A stretch of 64,000 bases of DNA from Mycobacterium colombiense (lineage in GTDB: Bacteria; Actinomycetota; Actinomycetes; Mycobacteriales; Mycobacteriaceae). The position numbers and the translations under genes are program-made. Positions 9,960 to 19,348 of the stretch are shown here, piece after piece. Under the pieces are notes generated by a model. It had not been told where the DNA came from. It made no database searches and worked only from the letters and a program-made list of their open reading frames with translations. Where the stretch lies: positions 1 to 64,000 of the forward strand of contig NZ_MBEI01000008.1 of NCBI RefSeq assembly GCF_001953985.1, written 5' to 3'. Position 1 is the first letter of the stretch. The number at the start of each line of letters is the position of its first letter.

Positions 9960-11165
9960 ATGACCCTTTATGCGGGATTGCCGCCGGAAATCAACTCGGC
10001 CAGAATGTATTCCGGCCCAGGCTCGGAATCTATGCTGGCCGCCGCGGCCGCGTGGAACGCCATTTCTACTGAAATGCGGTCCGCCGCAACCAGTTACGAA
10101 TCGGTGATCGCAGCGCTTACCAGCGAAGGCTGGTTCGGACCGTCCTCGACGAAAATGTCGGCCGCGGTCGCACCTTTCGTCGAGTGGCTCAGCGCCACCG
10201 CTGCGCAGGCCGAGCAGGCCGGCGCACAAGCCAACGCGGCCGCCGCCGCCTACGAGGCCGCGTTTGCCGCAACCGTGCCCCCGGCCGTGGTCGCGGCCAA
10301 TCGCACCCAGCTGACGAACCTGGTGGCGAGCAACCTTTTCGGCCAGAACACCGGATTGATTGCGGCCAACGAGGTCCAATACGGCGAGATGTGGGCGCAA
10401 GACGCCGCCGCGATGACCAGCTACAGCACCGCCTCGCGCGCGGCAACCGCAATGACGCCGTTCCAACAACCGCAATCCGACACCACCAGCGGCGGGACGG
10501 TCCAACAAGCCGCAGTCGTCAACGCCGCCTCGAGCAGCTCGAGCACCTCCTCGGGACAGAGTCTGCTGGAGTGGCTTGGCCTCGCGCCCAATACGAATAC
10601 CTCCACCACCGGGCTTGCCGGGTTGATGAACTTCCTGGATGGGAGCAACGGGTCATTGCTGGGGAGCTTCCTCAACAACGCCTCGGTCGCCAACTTCTCC
10701 AACGCCTTTACCACCAGCGGGCTGCTGAACCCGACGTCGTTCATCGATGCGGCGGTCAACATGAACTCCATCGCCTCCTTGAACGCCGTCGACTCAAGCA
10801 CGTCGGGACTGGGAGTTCTGGCCGCCGGACTTGGGGGTACCGCGAACCTGTCGTCGGTGACCGCGCCCGGCGCGGCAGCGGTGGCCGGTGTAGGGCAGGC
10901 GAGCCTGGTTGGGGCCCTGTCGGTTCCGCCGGCCTGGGGTGCAACCGGAGCGGCGATCACGCCACTCGCGGCGACGACTCAGGTCGGCCTGGGGGCGTAC
11001 CACGGCTTCGGCGCCGCCACCCCGATGGTGATGGAAGAGGCTGGGGCAGTGGGCATGCCGGGTGTGCCCCTGGCGGGCATCCCCGGTGGGCACGAGGACG
11101 AGTTCTCCGAGCCGATGTACGGGTTCCGCCCCCGCATCATGGGTCGCCCGCCGGCCGCCGGCTAG
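9960..11165 (+). CDS. PPE protein, SVP subfamily, paralogue of the preceding PPE
   Basis: A 401-residue PPE protein starting [21 protein letters not shown]. The ATG at 9960 is preceded by CTGGAGAAG and lies 19 bp after the previous stop. An upstream in-frame start would overlap the preceding gene and adds no PPE sequence, so it is rejected. SVP motif GALSVPPAW near residue 320; C-terminus [15 protein letters not shown], matching its upstream neighbour. No PE gene is adjacent, so it may share the PE at 8436. The next gene, 18 bp downstream, is a small DUF732 protein. Confidence 0.92.
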   Translation: MTLYAGLPPEINSARMYSGPGSESMLAAAAAWNAISTEMRSAATSYESVIAALTSEGWFGPSSTKMSAAVAPFVEWLSATAAQAEQAGAQANAAAAAYEAAFAATVPPAVVAANRTQLTNLVASNLFGQNTGLIAANEVQYGEMWAQDAAAMTSYSTASRAATAMTPFQQPQSDTTSGGTVQQAAVVNAASSSSSTSSGQSLLEWLGLAPNTNTSTTGLAGLMNFLDGSNGSLLGSFLNNASVANFSNAFTTSGLLNPTSFIDAAVNMNSIASLNAVDSSTSGLGVLAAGLGGTANLSSVTAPGAAAVAGVGQASLVGALSVPPAWGATGAAITPLAATTQVGLGAYHGFGAATPMVMEEAGAVGMPGVPLAGIPGGHEDEFSEPMYGFRPRIMGRPPAAG

Positions 11166-11183
11166 GGACAGTGAGGTCGCGAC

Positions 11184-11519
11184 ATGAGGTTCCTACCGTT
11201 TCTGGCTTCCGCCGTTGCCTTAGCCGGCATGGCAGTACCGGCGCACGCCGACTCCGATGACGACGCGTTCCTCGCCGCCCTCAACAAGGCTGGTATCACC
11301 TATCAGAATCCCGACCGCGCCATAAAAGCGGGCCAAAAGGTGTGCGACTTGGCCAAGGCGGGCACCCATGAGCTCGACATCATCAGGGATGTCCACGAGC
11401 TCAACCCGGCATTCACCACCGCAAAAGCCGCCCTGTTCGTCCAGGCCGCCGCCAGCGTTTATTGCCCCGACCGTCTATCCACCGGCGATGGCGGAACAAG
11501 CCCGCAGAGCAGTAGCTAA
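11184..11519 (+). CDS. Small secreted DUF732 protein
   Basis: A 111-residue protein with a Sec signal peptide (hydrophobic run to AHA-D near residues 22-23), then a compact domain with the DUF732 pattern: DDAFLAALNKAGI, NPDRAIKAG, KVCDL, NP and VYCPDRL. The two cysteines (in KVC and YCP) are shared with the three other paralogues in this window and probably form a disulfide. Function unknown. It follows a PPE by 18 bp, as two of its three paralogues also directly follow PPE genes. The nearest M. tuberculosis relatives I recall are Rv1804c and Rv1810. Confidence 0.85.
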   Translation: MRFLPFLASAVALAGMAVPAHADSDDDAFLAALNKAGITYQNPDRAIKAGQKVCDLAKAGTHELDIIRDVHELNPAFTTAKAALFVQAAASVYCPDRLSTGDGGTSPQSSS

Positions 11520-11844
11520 CGGCCATATCGGCGGCGAGACAACCGAGTCCGTACGGCGTGTCCACCCGTGGCCTAGCCCCCGACATGCGCCCCAACCTCT
11601 TCACAGGACGCGCTCGGCTCTTGTGAGAAGCCGGCGGCGTGGTTGGTCGACCCCTTCCTATCCACACGCATCCACGAATTCGGGCAATTCGGCAACGTCT
11701 CAGACCCCGTTATCGGCGTGGAGAGCGGACCCGGAAAGCGGCGTTGATCAGCAGAAATGGCCTTCCAGGAAACTGCCAGTAGCTAATCAGTGCCAGAGCA
11801 GAGTGTGCGCGTCTACTCGTATGAGGGAACCTGAGGAGAACGGT

Positions 11845-12000
11845 GTGACGATCAATTACCAGTTTGGTGATGTAGACGCCCGCGGTGCGCTGATCCGCGC
11901 TCGGGCCGCGCCCTCGGAGGCTGCACTTGAGGCCGTCGTTCGTGATGTGCCGGCTGCTGCTCTACGAGCGGGCCCACTCCTGCGGACACGACGTTCAGTT
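11845..12000 (+). pseudogene. Decayed esxN-type gene with internal deletion and frameshift
   Basis: Starting at GTG 11845 (preceded by CTGAGGAGAA), the translation TINYQFGDVDARGALIRARA through VVRDV is the N-terminus of an EsxN-group protein. Directly afterwards, in another frame, 11963-11998 reads YERAHSCGHDVQ. This aligns with YEQANSHGQKVQ of the intact EsxN at the left edge of the window. Compared with that copy, about 74 bp are missing between the two blocks, which removes the whole WxG turn region and shifts the frame. Downstream sequence has further decayed. The original frame runs on to a stop at 12108 and would give an 87-aa protein without WxG, unlikely to be functional. Confidence 0.85.
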
Positions 12001-12109
12001 ACATTCCGCAGCTGTGCCGAAATGCATCTAGTGAACTCGCAGGCGACGGCGTTACCAAGACCTGGATGTAATTCCGACGAACCGCAAAATATACGACTTA
12101 GTAATTAAC

Positions 12110-12639
12110 TCAATCCGATATAGGGGGTTGCCAAAATTCGTAACCGAACCCAACGGCGGTAGCTGCTGAGCTAGTTTATAAAGTCGGCAACGGTGCCGAT
12201 TTTAGTATTAGCATCCAACGAATTAACCAATCCACGGATTAATTGTGTTGATCCGTTGGTCAATGCTGCTCACATGCCGCTTGTGACGTGATTTGCACCA
12301 CTAATTCAGCGGTTGCTATGTATTGTTCTCACACAGCTCAAGACGTTACGAAGATGTTTGTTTAACAAACGTTTACCTGACGGGAACGTCCGACGAAATA
12401 AGTGATCGGCAGCATCGTCAGTGCAAAGGCAGCGTGGCTTGACTAGTGGTTCGCACGCCATTTCGGCGCCGATTCAGAGCTAGGAGCAGGATGGTTTTGT
12501 TGTCTGCATCACATGGAATCTGTACATGTGTTCTATAACAGTCTCGGTGAATTCCCTGCGAGTTTCGACCACATTGTCGATACCCGGGTCGCGGGGCGGT
12601 GCGTGCGATAGCCGCCAGGTGAGGGACCGGAGGTTTTAG
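12110..12639. promoter_or_regulatory. AT-richer intergenic region upstream of PPE (12640), with inverted repeats
   Basis: This gap holds no gene. From about 12100 to 12400 it is much richer in A/T than the flanking PPE genes (several TTAATT- and TTTAGTATTAG-like runs). It contains a perfect short inverted repeat at 12356-12370 (arms GTTTGTT and AACAAAC around one T). A looser hairpin lies near 12225-12262 (CGGAT pairing with ATCCG, flanked by ACCAA and TTGGT). It probably contains the promoter and leader for the PPE block starting at 12640. No factor can be named. Confidence 0.45.
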
Positions 12640-13905
12640 ATGTTGGATTTCGGAGCTTATCCGCCGGAATACAACTCGGGGCGGATGTATGTCGGAGCGG
12701 GGTCGGGGCCGCTGCTGGCCGCGGCGGCGGCGTGGGACGAATTGGCCGCGGAGCTGCAAAGCACAGGGACGTCGTACAGCTCGACGATCGAAACTCTTGC
12801 CACGGGTCCGTGGACGGGTCCCTCGTCCATCGCGATGGCGGCCGCGGCAGCACCGTACGTGGCGTGGATCCACGCCACCGGCGCGCAAGCCGAGCAGGCT
12901 GGCGCCCAGGCCAAACTCGCCGCCGGCGCCTACGAGGCCGCGTTCGCGGCGACGGTTCCGCCGCCGGTGATCGCCGCCAACCGCTCGTTGCTCGCCACCC
13001 TGGTCGCCACCAACATCCTCGGCCAGAACACCCCGGCGATCGCCGCCACCGAGGCCCACTACATGGAGATGTGGGCGCAGGATGCCGCCGCCATGTACGC
13101 ATACACGGCGGCGTCGGCCAGCGCCTCTCAGCTGCCCCCGTTCGCCGAGCCACCCCAGACCACCAACGACTCAGCCGGTCCGACGCAGGCCGCCGCGGTT
13201 GCCCAGAGCGCCGGGCAGTCCAGCGCGAACACCGTGAGCCACCTGTCCCAACTGAGCACCACGATGCAGCCGGCGGCACAGGCCGCGAGCAATGCCAGCA
13301 CCACGACGACGGCGGCGTCCGGTTCGTCGCTCACCCTGCCGAGCGCGATAACCAACTGGAACGAGTTCTGGTCGGTCGCGACCGGGCCGTTCTCCCCGCA
13401 ATCCTGGAGCTCCATCCCCGGTGGTCCGTTCCTGTCATTCGGCCAGGCCTACGCCTGGGGGCAGAACGGTCAGGGCGCGGCCGCGTATCTGGCGGGACCC
13501 AAAGCCATCTCGGGGGCGCTGGCGCCGCTGACCAGTGGCGCCAACGCCGTCCAGCCGATGCTCAGCTCCGCGGTCGGGGCGGGGCAGGCGTCGGGGTCCA
13601 TGGGCAAAGCCGCTCTGGTGGGCGGCATGTCGGTGCCGCAGGGCTGGACGGAAGCCGCACCGGCGATCCGAACGCTCGCCCAGGGGCTGCCGGCCAACTT
13701 GGCGGCGGCGCCGGCCGCGATGGCCGGCGAGGAAGGCGTGTTCAACCAGATGGCCTTGTCCAGCCTGGCCGGTCGCGCCGTCGCCGCCGCCGCGACCCGG
13801 CCCGTAGGCGGCGCGGCCTCGGCGGCGTCCTCACTGGGCGGTGTCGCCGCCGAGGCGGACCCGGCCGCGGCCACCATCATCGTGATCCCGTGCATTGAGG
13901 AATGA
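12640..13905 (+). CDS. PPE protein, SVP subfamily, TIIV-tail type (block A)
   Basis: A 421-residue PPE protein starting [21 protein letters not shown]. The PPE domain has WTGPSS near residue 57 and EMWAQD near residue 145; the SVP motif is GGMSVPQGW near residue 328. It ends [11 protein letters not shown]. This tail recurs (ATIIVVPAD) only in the PPE at 16613, so the two are positional and sequence paralogues. SD sequence CCGGAGG lies upstream. No PE gene lies next to it. The next gene is another PPE, 68 bp downstream. Confidence 0.92.
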   Translation: MLDFGAYPPEYNSGRMYVGAGSGPLLAAAAAWDELAAELQSTGTSYSSTIETLATGPWTGPSSIAMAAAAAPYVAWIHATGAQAEQAGAQAKLAAGAYEAAFAATVPPPVIAANRSLLATLVATNILGQNTPAIAATEAHYMEMWAQDAAAMYAYTAASASASQLPPFAEPPQTTNDSAGPTQAAAVAQSAGQSSANTVSHLSQLSTTMQPAAQAASNASTTTTAASGSSLTLPSAITNWNEFWSVATGPFSPQSWSSIPGGPFLSFGQAYAWGQNGQGAAAYLAGPKAISGALAPLTSGANAVQPMLSSAVGAGQASGSMGKAALVGGMSVPQGWTEAAPAIRTLAQGLPANLAAAPAAMAGEEGVFNQMALSSLAGRAVAAAATRPVGGAASAASSLGGVAAEADPAAATIIVIPCIEE

Positions 13906-13973
13906 CAGCGATGACCAAACCGTTTGGCAGCCAAGCACTTTCCGCTAGAACACCCAGGTAAGGGGTACCAGAG

Positions 13974-15377
13974 ATGTTTTACGGAGCCTTTCCGCCGGAG
14001 TTCAACTCGGGGCGGATGTACAGCGGCCCGGGTTCGGAATCATTCGTGGCCGCGGCGACGGCCTGGCAGAGCTTGGCCACCGAGCTGCAGTCCACGGCAT
14101 CGTCGTATTCGTCGGTGCTCGCTAGCCTGACCGCCGGGCCCTGGGTGGGACCGTCGTCGGTCGCCATGGCGTCCGCAGCCGCCCCGTACGTGGCCTGGAT
14201 GCAGCAAACCGCCGCCCAGGCCGCCCAAACCGCTACCCAGGCCACCGAAGCGGCCGCCGCTTACGAGACGGCGTTCGCCGCCCACGTGCCACCGGCGGTA
14301 ATCGCGGAAAACCGCACCCTGCTAGCCCAACTGGTGGCGACGAACATCGTCGGGCAGAACACCGCGGCGATCGCCGCGAATGAGGCACAGTACAGCGAGT
14401 TTTGGGCTCAGGACGCCAGCGCGATGGACACCTACTTCGCCTCGTCGGCCACCGCGTCCAACAAGCTGACTCAGTTCAGCCCGGCGCCCAAGACCACCAA
14501 TGAGGCTGCGGCGCCGATGCAAGCCGCCGCGGTGAGTTCGGCAGCCAGCACGCCGGCCGCCAATGTGGCGAACACCGCGGCGAGCGCGGCCACGACCACC
14601 CTGCCCTACAGCGGATTGTTCTCGGGCCCGGCGAACCTCGCCTATCTGTACAACCAGTTCGTCACCAATCTATTGAACGGACTGCCGGGTGGGTCGAGCT
14701 TTTACACCGGCTTATACAACGCGGTGAAGGTGCCGCTGGGGCTGACCACGCAGTTCAACGACATCGGATTGCTGATCAACTTCCCGTTGTCGCAGTGGCT
14801 CAAGTTCGCCCCACCCGTCGGTTATGGGGCGCTGCCGAAAGACGCGCTGGGCGCCGGCCTGGGGGCGCTGGGTTTCGGTCGCGGCACCTTGTACAGCTCG
14901 ATCAGCCCGATCGCCGGCATGGGCAATGCGGGCACCCTGGTCGGAAAGCTGTCGATCCCGCCGAGCTGGGCGACGTCCACCCCGGCCATCAGGACCGTCG
15001 CCGCCGCGCTGTCGGGCGCCGGAACCGAGGCCGTGCCCGCGGCCGCGCTGGGCCAGGGGAGTCTGTTCAATTCGATGGGGCTGGCCGGGATGCTGGGTAG
15101 CGCTGCGGGCGCCGGCGGGCCCACCGTGGTGCGGGCGGGCGTACGCAACCGGATGACCCCGATCAAGGACCTCAAAGACAAGCAATCGCCGGAACAGCTG
15201 AAACGCCTTGTCGCACAGATCTCGGAGAAGCCCGAAACCGTGCAGCACCACAACGTCGATCAGGAGAACCTCGACGCGCTCCTCGAACAGCTGGCCAAGA
15301 AGCCGGGCATCCACGCGGTGCACTTGAAGAAGGGCGACAAGTCGAAAGTCATACCCGCCGATGCCCAGTTGGGCTGA
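13974..15377 (+). CDS. PPE protein, SVP-like, with C-terminal extension module (block A; PPE33-like)
   Basis: A 467-residue PPE protein starting [23 protein letters not shown]-like motif GKLSIPPSW near residue 325. After the normal PPE-SVP end it carries a charged ~75-aa module (about 15143-15374) containing VQHHNVDQENLDALLEQL and KKPGIHAVH. The same module ends the PPE at 17945 and, as I recall, PPE33 (Rv1809, 468 aa). The module is hydrophilic and looks like a small alpha/beta domain; its function is unknown. Two DUF732 genes follow, the first 53 bp downstream. Confidence 0.92.
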   Translation: MFYGAFPPEFNSGRMYSGPGSESFVAAATAWQSLATELQSTASSYSSVLASLTAGPWVGPSSVAMASAAAPYVAWMQQTAAQAAQTATQATEAAAAYETAFAAHVPPAVIAENRTLLAQLVATNIVGQNTAAIAANEAQYSEFWAQDASAMDTYFASSATASNKLTQFSPAPKTTNEAAAPMQAAAVSSAASTPAANVANTAASAATTTLPYSGLFSGPANLAYLYNQFVTNLLNGLPGGSSFYTGLYNAVKVPLGLTTQFNDIGLLINFPLSQWLKFAPPVGYGALPKDALGAGLGALGFGRGTLYSSISPIAGMGNAGTLVGKLSIPPSWATSTPAIRTVAAALSGAGTEAVPAAALGQGSLFNSMGLAGMLGSAAGAGGPTVVRAGVRNRMTPIKDLKDKQSPEQLKRLVAQISEKPETVQHHNVDQENLDALLEQLAKKPGIHAVHLKKGDKSKVIPADAQLG

Positions 15378-15430
15378 CGGCCAAGGTAACTGGCGCGACA
15401 TCAATCGGAACCACCGACAGGGAGGCAGAG

Positions 15431-15754
15431 ATGAAGACACTACTGGCACTGCTTGGCGCGTCGGCGATGATCGGCCTTGCCGCACCGGCGTACGCCGATC
15501 CTCCGCCTGTGCCGGACGGTGACGACGGCGGCTTCGTCGCCGCCCTGCAGCAAGCCGGGTTCAGCTTCAACAGCCCGGGCTCGGCCGTCGCCGCCGGCAG
15601 GGCGGTGTGTTCCTGCCTGAACAACGGCGAGTCGGGCCTGGAGGTGCTGCACGACGTGAAAATCCGCAACCCAGGGATGGACATGGAGATGGCCTCGAAC
15701 TTCGCCATGCTTTCCGCGAAGTACTACTGCCCCCAGCAGCTCTCCAAGGCGTGA
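15431..15754 (+). CDS. Small secreted DUF732 protein
   Basis: A 107-residue protein with a signal peptide (to AYA-D near residues 21-22) and the DUF732 pattern: GGFVAALQQAGF, SPGSAVAAGRAVC, GLEVLHDVKIRNPGM and KYYCPQQL. It has the conserved Cys pair plus one extra Cys (CSC). SD GGGAGG lies upstream of the ATG. It follows the module-bearing PPE by 53 bp and is followed by a second paralogue, which suggests a local duplication. Function unknown. Confidence 0.87.
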   Translation: MKTLLALLGASAMIGLAAPAYADPPPVPDGDDGGFVAALQQAGFSFNSPGSAVAAGRAVCSCLNNGESGLEVLHDVKIRNPGMDMEMASNFAMLSAKYYCPQQLSKA

Positions 15755-15875
15755 GCCGCGGCGGGCGGGTGGTGATCGCTCGGGCCGCCGATCTCGAATG
15801 CTCTGCCGCTCAATGGATCTGCGGAACACCGCCCGCCGCTGCGGACATCGCCGCGACATGGGACAATCACGGGTC

Positions 15876-16202
15876 ATGAGACTGCTGCCGGCGCTGAGCG
15901 TCGGCGTTGCGGCCGCGATCGGAATGGCCCCGCTCGCGCACGGCGACCCCGGGACACCCGGCGTCGACGAGGCCGGTTTCCTTGCCTCGCTGCGGAGCGC
16001 TGGAGTCAACTACTCGACTCCAGAGGGCGCGATCAAGTTCGCCAAGGCGGTCTGCGTGTCAATGGCAAACGGCGAGGTCGGTCCCCAAATGGTCGACGAG
16101 CTGAAGAGCGAAAATCCCGGCCTCACCAACGATCACGCGACGTCGTTCTTGGCGATCGCGGCGAAATACTATTGCCCGCAACAACTTAACGGGAAAAGAT
16201 AG
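15876..16202 (+). CDS. Small secreted DUF732 protein
   Basis: A 108-residue paralogue of the previous gene. The ATG at 15876 is chosen because the signal peptide (MRLLPALSVGVAAAIG to AHG-D) begins there; a longer in-frame ORF upstream has no such signal. The mature part has DEAGFLASLRSAGV, AIKFAKAVC, NPGLTNDHA and KYYCPQQL. Its C-terminal YYCPQQL is identical to that of the neighbour, supporting recent duplication. There is no strong ribosome-binding site, so the start is fairly, not fully, sure. Confidence 0.82.
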   Translation: MRLLPALSVGVAAAIGMAPLAHGDPGTPGVDEAGFLASLRSAGVNYSTPEGAIKFAKAVCVSMANGEVGPQMVDELKSENPGLTNDHATSFLAIAAKYYCPQQLNGKR

Positions 16203-16612
16203 CCGCGAGGAGCGCGGGGATCGTGTGTTCTGGCCGGTTGCGCGTCACGCGCCGCCGATAACTGACTCGCCACCTGCGCGACGACTTCGACAAAGGGTTT
16301 GCAAACCACTTCATCGTCAAATGGTGCGGCCCCCGACAAACTTTCGCTTCTGGCGACCGCCGCTCGGCGCCATCACGCCTCCCTATGCCAAAACGTCTTG
16401 ACCAGGGAGTTCGCCGTGGCACGGTGCGCCTATGCCGCCGTCGATGCCGTGCTGAGAACGACGGGACGCTGAGGCGCAGCCCCGTAAACACATGAAACAT
16501 AGATATGTTCCACCTGCGGATCTCATGAATTCCATTTGAGCCGGAGCTTGTTTGCCGGCTGGTCGCGTATTCGCCCATACCCTGGCGTCAGAGCAGGACG
16601 GGAGGCCAAGGG
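16203..16612. promoter_or_regulatory. Non-coding gap with a short perfect inverted repeat upstream of PPE (16613)
   Basis: About 410 bp without a recognisable gene or esx/PE remnant. A perfect 6-bp inverted repeat (AACATA-GA-TATGTT) lies at 16496-16509, about 100 bp before the PPE start. It could be a regulator site or part of the promoter; I cannot name a factor. Confidence 0.4.
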
Positions 16613-17857
16613 GTGGACTTTGGGGCGCTGCCACCAGAGGTCAATTCGGGACGGATGTACGTGGGCGCCGGATCGGGGCCCTTGCTGGCCGCCGCGGCGG
16701 CATGGGACGCGCTGGGAGCCGAACTGCATTCCTATGCGGCGGCTTACAGTTCGACGATCTCGGGCATGACCTTCGGCTCGTGGTTAGGACCGGCAGCGAT
16801 GTCGATGAGCGCCGCGGTCGCGCCGTACGTGGCGTGGGCGACCGCGTCCGCTGCACAGGCGGAGCAGGCGGCGATGCAGGCCAGATTCGCTGCCGCGGCC
16901 TACGAGACGGCGTTCGCGGCGACCGTGCCCCCGCCGATGATCGCCGCCAACCGCAGCCTGTTGATGACGCTGATCGCCACGAACATCCTTGGCCAGAACA
17001 CCGCGGCCATCGCGGCGACCGAAGCAGAGTATGCCGAAATGTGGGCCCAGGATGCCGCCGCGATGTATGCCTACGCCGCCTCCTCGGCAGCGGCCACGCA
17101 GCTGGCGCCCTTCACCGAGCCGCCGCAGACCACCGATCCGTCCGGGGCGGCAAGGCAATCCGCAGCGGTGGCTCAAAGTGCCGCTTCGGACGTCGCTTCC
17201 GAGCTGCCGGCGCTGATCAACGTGCTGCCCACGATGCTGCAAGGCCTCGCGACGACCCCTTCGGCTGCGGCGGCGACGCCGGCGGCATCGATCATCGAAG
17301 CCATCTACCCCATCACCGCCGCGCTCAGGCCATTCTTCGCCGCCGTCACCGGCGCTTACAGCCCCATCGGGGCGATCATCCTGCCCGGCGGCTGGTGGCT
17401 GCTGTCCCTGCAGGCCCTGGGCCTGGCGCAGAATGCACCGGGCGTCGCCGAACTGCTCGGCGGCGGGAAAGCCATCGCGGGAGGGTTGTCGCCGCTGGCG
17501 CCGCTGCGAGGCGGCTACGTCTCCGCGGTGACACCGGAGATGGGAGGCGTGGCGGGGTCGATGGGCCGCGCGACCATGGTCGGATCGCTGTCCGTCCCGC
17601 AAGGCTGGGCCGCTGCCGCCCCCGTGATGAAGACGGTCGCCTCGGTACTGCCGGGCGCGAGTCTGGGGGCCCTGCCGGCGATTCCCGCGACGTCGCAAGC
17701 GGCCATGTTCGGCGAGATGGCGATGGCGAGTGTGGCCGGACGCGCCCTGGCGGGCGCCGGTGTGCGCACCGTCAGCAATGGCACTACCGGCATCGCCGCA
17801 ACGGCGGCCGATGGCGTTGCCACCACCGCCACGATCATCGTGGTGCCGGCGGATTGA
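16613..17857 (+). CDS. PPE protein, SVP subfamily, TIIV-tail type (block B)
   Basis: A 414-residue PPE protein with a GTG start ([19 protein letters not shown]). WLGPAA near residue 60, EMWAQD near 143, and SVP motif GSLSVPQGW near 325. The C-terminus ATIIVVPAD matches the PPE at 12640. The N-terminal 30 residues are also closest to that gene (shared [20 protein letters not shown]). It is followed after 87 bp by the module-bearing PPE of block B. It probably corresponds to the PPE31/PPE32 position of M. tuberculosis. Confidence 0.92.
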   Translation: MDFGALPPEVNSGRMYVGAGSGPLLAAAAAWDALGAELHSYAAAYSSTISGMTFGSWLGPAAMSMSAAVAPYVAWATASAAQAEQAAMQARFAAAAYETAFAATVPPPMIAANRSLLMTLIATNILGQNTAAIAATEAEYAEMWAQDAAAMYAYAASSAAATQLAPFTEPPQTTDPSGAARQSAAVAQSAASDVASELPALINVLPTMLQGLATTPSAAAATPAASIIEAIYPITAALRPFFAAVTGAYSPIGAIILPGGWWLLSLQALGLAQNAPGVAELLGGGKAIAGGLSPLAPLRGGYVSAVTPEMGGVAGSMGRATMVGSLSVPQGWAAAAPVMKTVASVLPGASLGALPAIPATSQAAMFGEMAMASVAGRALAGAGVRTVSNGTTGIAATAADGVATTATIIVVPAD

Positions 17858-17944
17858 GCGGGCCTTCGACATGACAGCTCACACTGCACAGCCGCACACG
17901 TCGCCGATCCGCGCGATGTCCGCCGGGGCGGGGAGGGCGCGGCG

Positions 17945-19348
17945 ATGAACTTCGCGCTCCTGCCACCCGAAATCACCTCTGGCCAGATGTACATGGGTCC
18001 GGGGGCGGGACCGATGTTGACGGCCGCCACCGCGTGGGACGCGTTGGCCGCCGAACTACAGTCCGCGGCGTCGTCCTACAGCTCCATAGTCGAGGGCCTG
18101 GCCAACGAGGCGTGGGCCGGGCCGTCGGCGGTAGCCATGGCCGCCGCGGCAGCACCCTACGTGGCATGGATGTCGACGACCTCGGCGCAGGCCAAGACCG
18201 CGGCCATCCAAGCCACCGCCGCCGCGGACGCCTATGAGAGCGCCTTCGCGGCGGTGGTGCCGCCGACCGAGATCGCGGCCAATCGCACGCGGCTGGCGAT
18301 GCTGTTGGCCACCAACGTTTTCGGGCAGAACACCACCGCGATCGCCGCCACCGAGGCCGAATACGGCGAAATGTGGGCGCAGGACGCCTCCGCGATGTTC
18401 GGCTACGCCAGCGCGTCTGCCGCCGCCACGCGGCTGGCCCCGTTCGACGAGCCGCCCCAAACCACCAATGCGACGGGAATCGCCGCCCAGTCGGCCGCGG
18501 TGGGCCAGGCCGGCGCTCTGGCAAGCGGTACCGGTGCGGCCGCCGAGGCCGCGTCCCCACCGTCCGGCATCATCAGCCAGCTGCTCGAGGCGCTCGGCAA
18601 CGCGTCCCGCGGTTACATGGAGTTCTGGGACCAGGTGCTCAACACGCTCACGGGTTCCCCGTTGGCCGGGGCGACCTGGCAGAACACTTTCGGGATCCTC
18701 GCCGACATCGGCCGGTTCAGCACGGTCGCCAACGACAGCATGAGCCCGATCAACCTGGCCATGACCGAGTTCAAGATGTTCTACAAGGTCCCAGTCGAGG
18801 GCCTGGAAATTCCGAAGTCCGCGCTGGGTGCCGGGCTCGGTTTGCGTTCGCCGGGGGCGGGCCTGACCGGCGCGGTATCGGCGGGCGTCGGCGAGGCGAA
18901 CGTGGTGGGCAAATTGTCGGTGCCGCCGGCCTGGGCGTCGGCGACCCCGGCGATCAGGTTGGCCAGCAGCCTCCCAGCGACCGCCAGTCTGGCCGCGGTC
19001 CCCACGGCCGGGATCCCAGGAAGCCTGCTCGGTCACATGGCGCTGGGAAGCCTGACCGGAGGCGCGCTCGGCGCCGTCACACCGCAGGTGGTGAGCGGGA
19101 GGGGTGTCCGGGCCCGGGCCGGCGGTGCGACGAAGACCACCGAGCCGGTCAAACTCGACGACGTCATCGCGAAGCTGCAAAAGCAGCCGGACGCGGTGCA
19201 GCACTGGAACGTCGACAAGGCCGGACTCGACGCTCTGCTCGACCAATTGTCGAAAAAGCCCGGCATCCACGCGGTGCACGTGTCCAGCGCAGACAAGCCC
19301 ACGGTGACCTTGCCCGACGCCCGGCTCGGAAAGGCGGGGACGGTGTGA
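17945..19348 (+). CDS. PPE33: PPE protein with C-terminal extension module (PPE33 orthologue, block B)
   Basis: A 467-residue PPE protein starting MNFALLPPEITSGQMYMGPG. SVP motif GKLSVPPAW near residue 322. The last ~79 residues (about 19109-19345) contain VQHWNVDKAGLDALLDQL and KKPGIHAVHVSSADK, the module shared with the PPE at 13974. From memory this matches PPE33 (Rv1809) along its length, and the order PPE33, DUF732 (Rv1810), mgtC is the same as in M. tuberculosis. The stop overlaps the GTG start of the next gene by 4 bp. Confidence 0.9.
   Translation: MNFALLPPEITSGQMYMGPGAGPMLTAATAWDALAAELQSAASSYSSIVEGLANEAWAGPSAVAMAAAAAPYVAWMSTTSAQAKTAAIQATAAADAYESAFAAVVPPTEIAANRTRLAMLLATNVFGQNTTAIAATEAEYGEMWAQDASAMFGYASASAAATRLAPFDEPPQTTNATGIAAQSAAVGQAGALASGTGAAAEAASPPSGIISQLLEALGNASRGYMEFWDQVLNTLTGSPLAGATWQNTFGILADIGRFSTVANDSMSPINLAMTEFKMFYKVPVEGLEIPKSALGAGLGLRSPGAGLTGAVSAGVGEANVVGKLSVPPAWASATPAIRLASSLPATASLAAVPTAGIPGSLLGHMALGSLTGGALGAVTPQVVSGRGVRARAGGATKTTEPVKLDDVIAKLQKQPDAVQHWNVDKAGLDALLDQLSKKPGIHAVHVSSADKPTVTLPDARLGKAGTV

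Noticed and set aside
11741..11781. Possible remnant of an EsxM C-terminus (reading QETASS-stop) just before the esx pseudogene
   Set aside because: Only a few residues resemble the EsxM tail; too short to support a second pseudogene.
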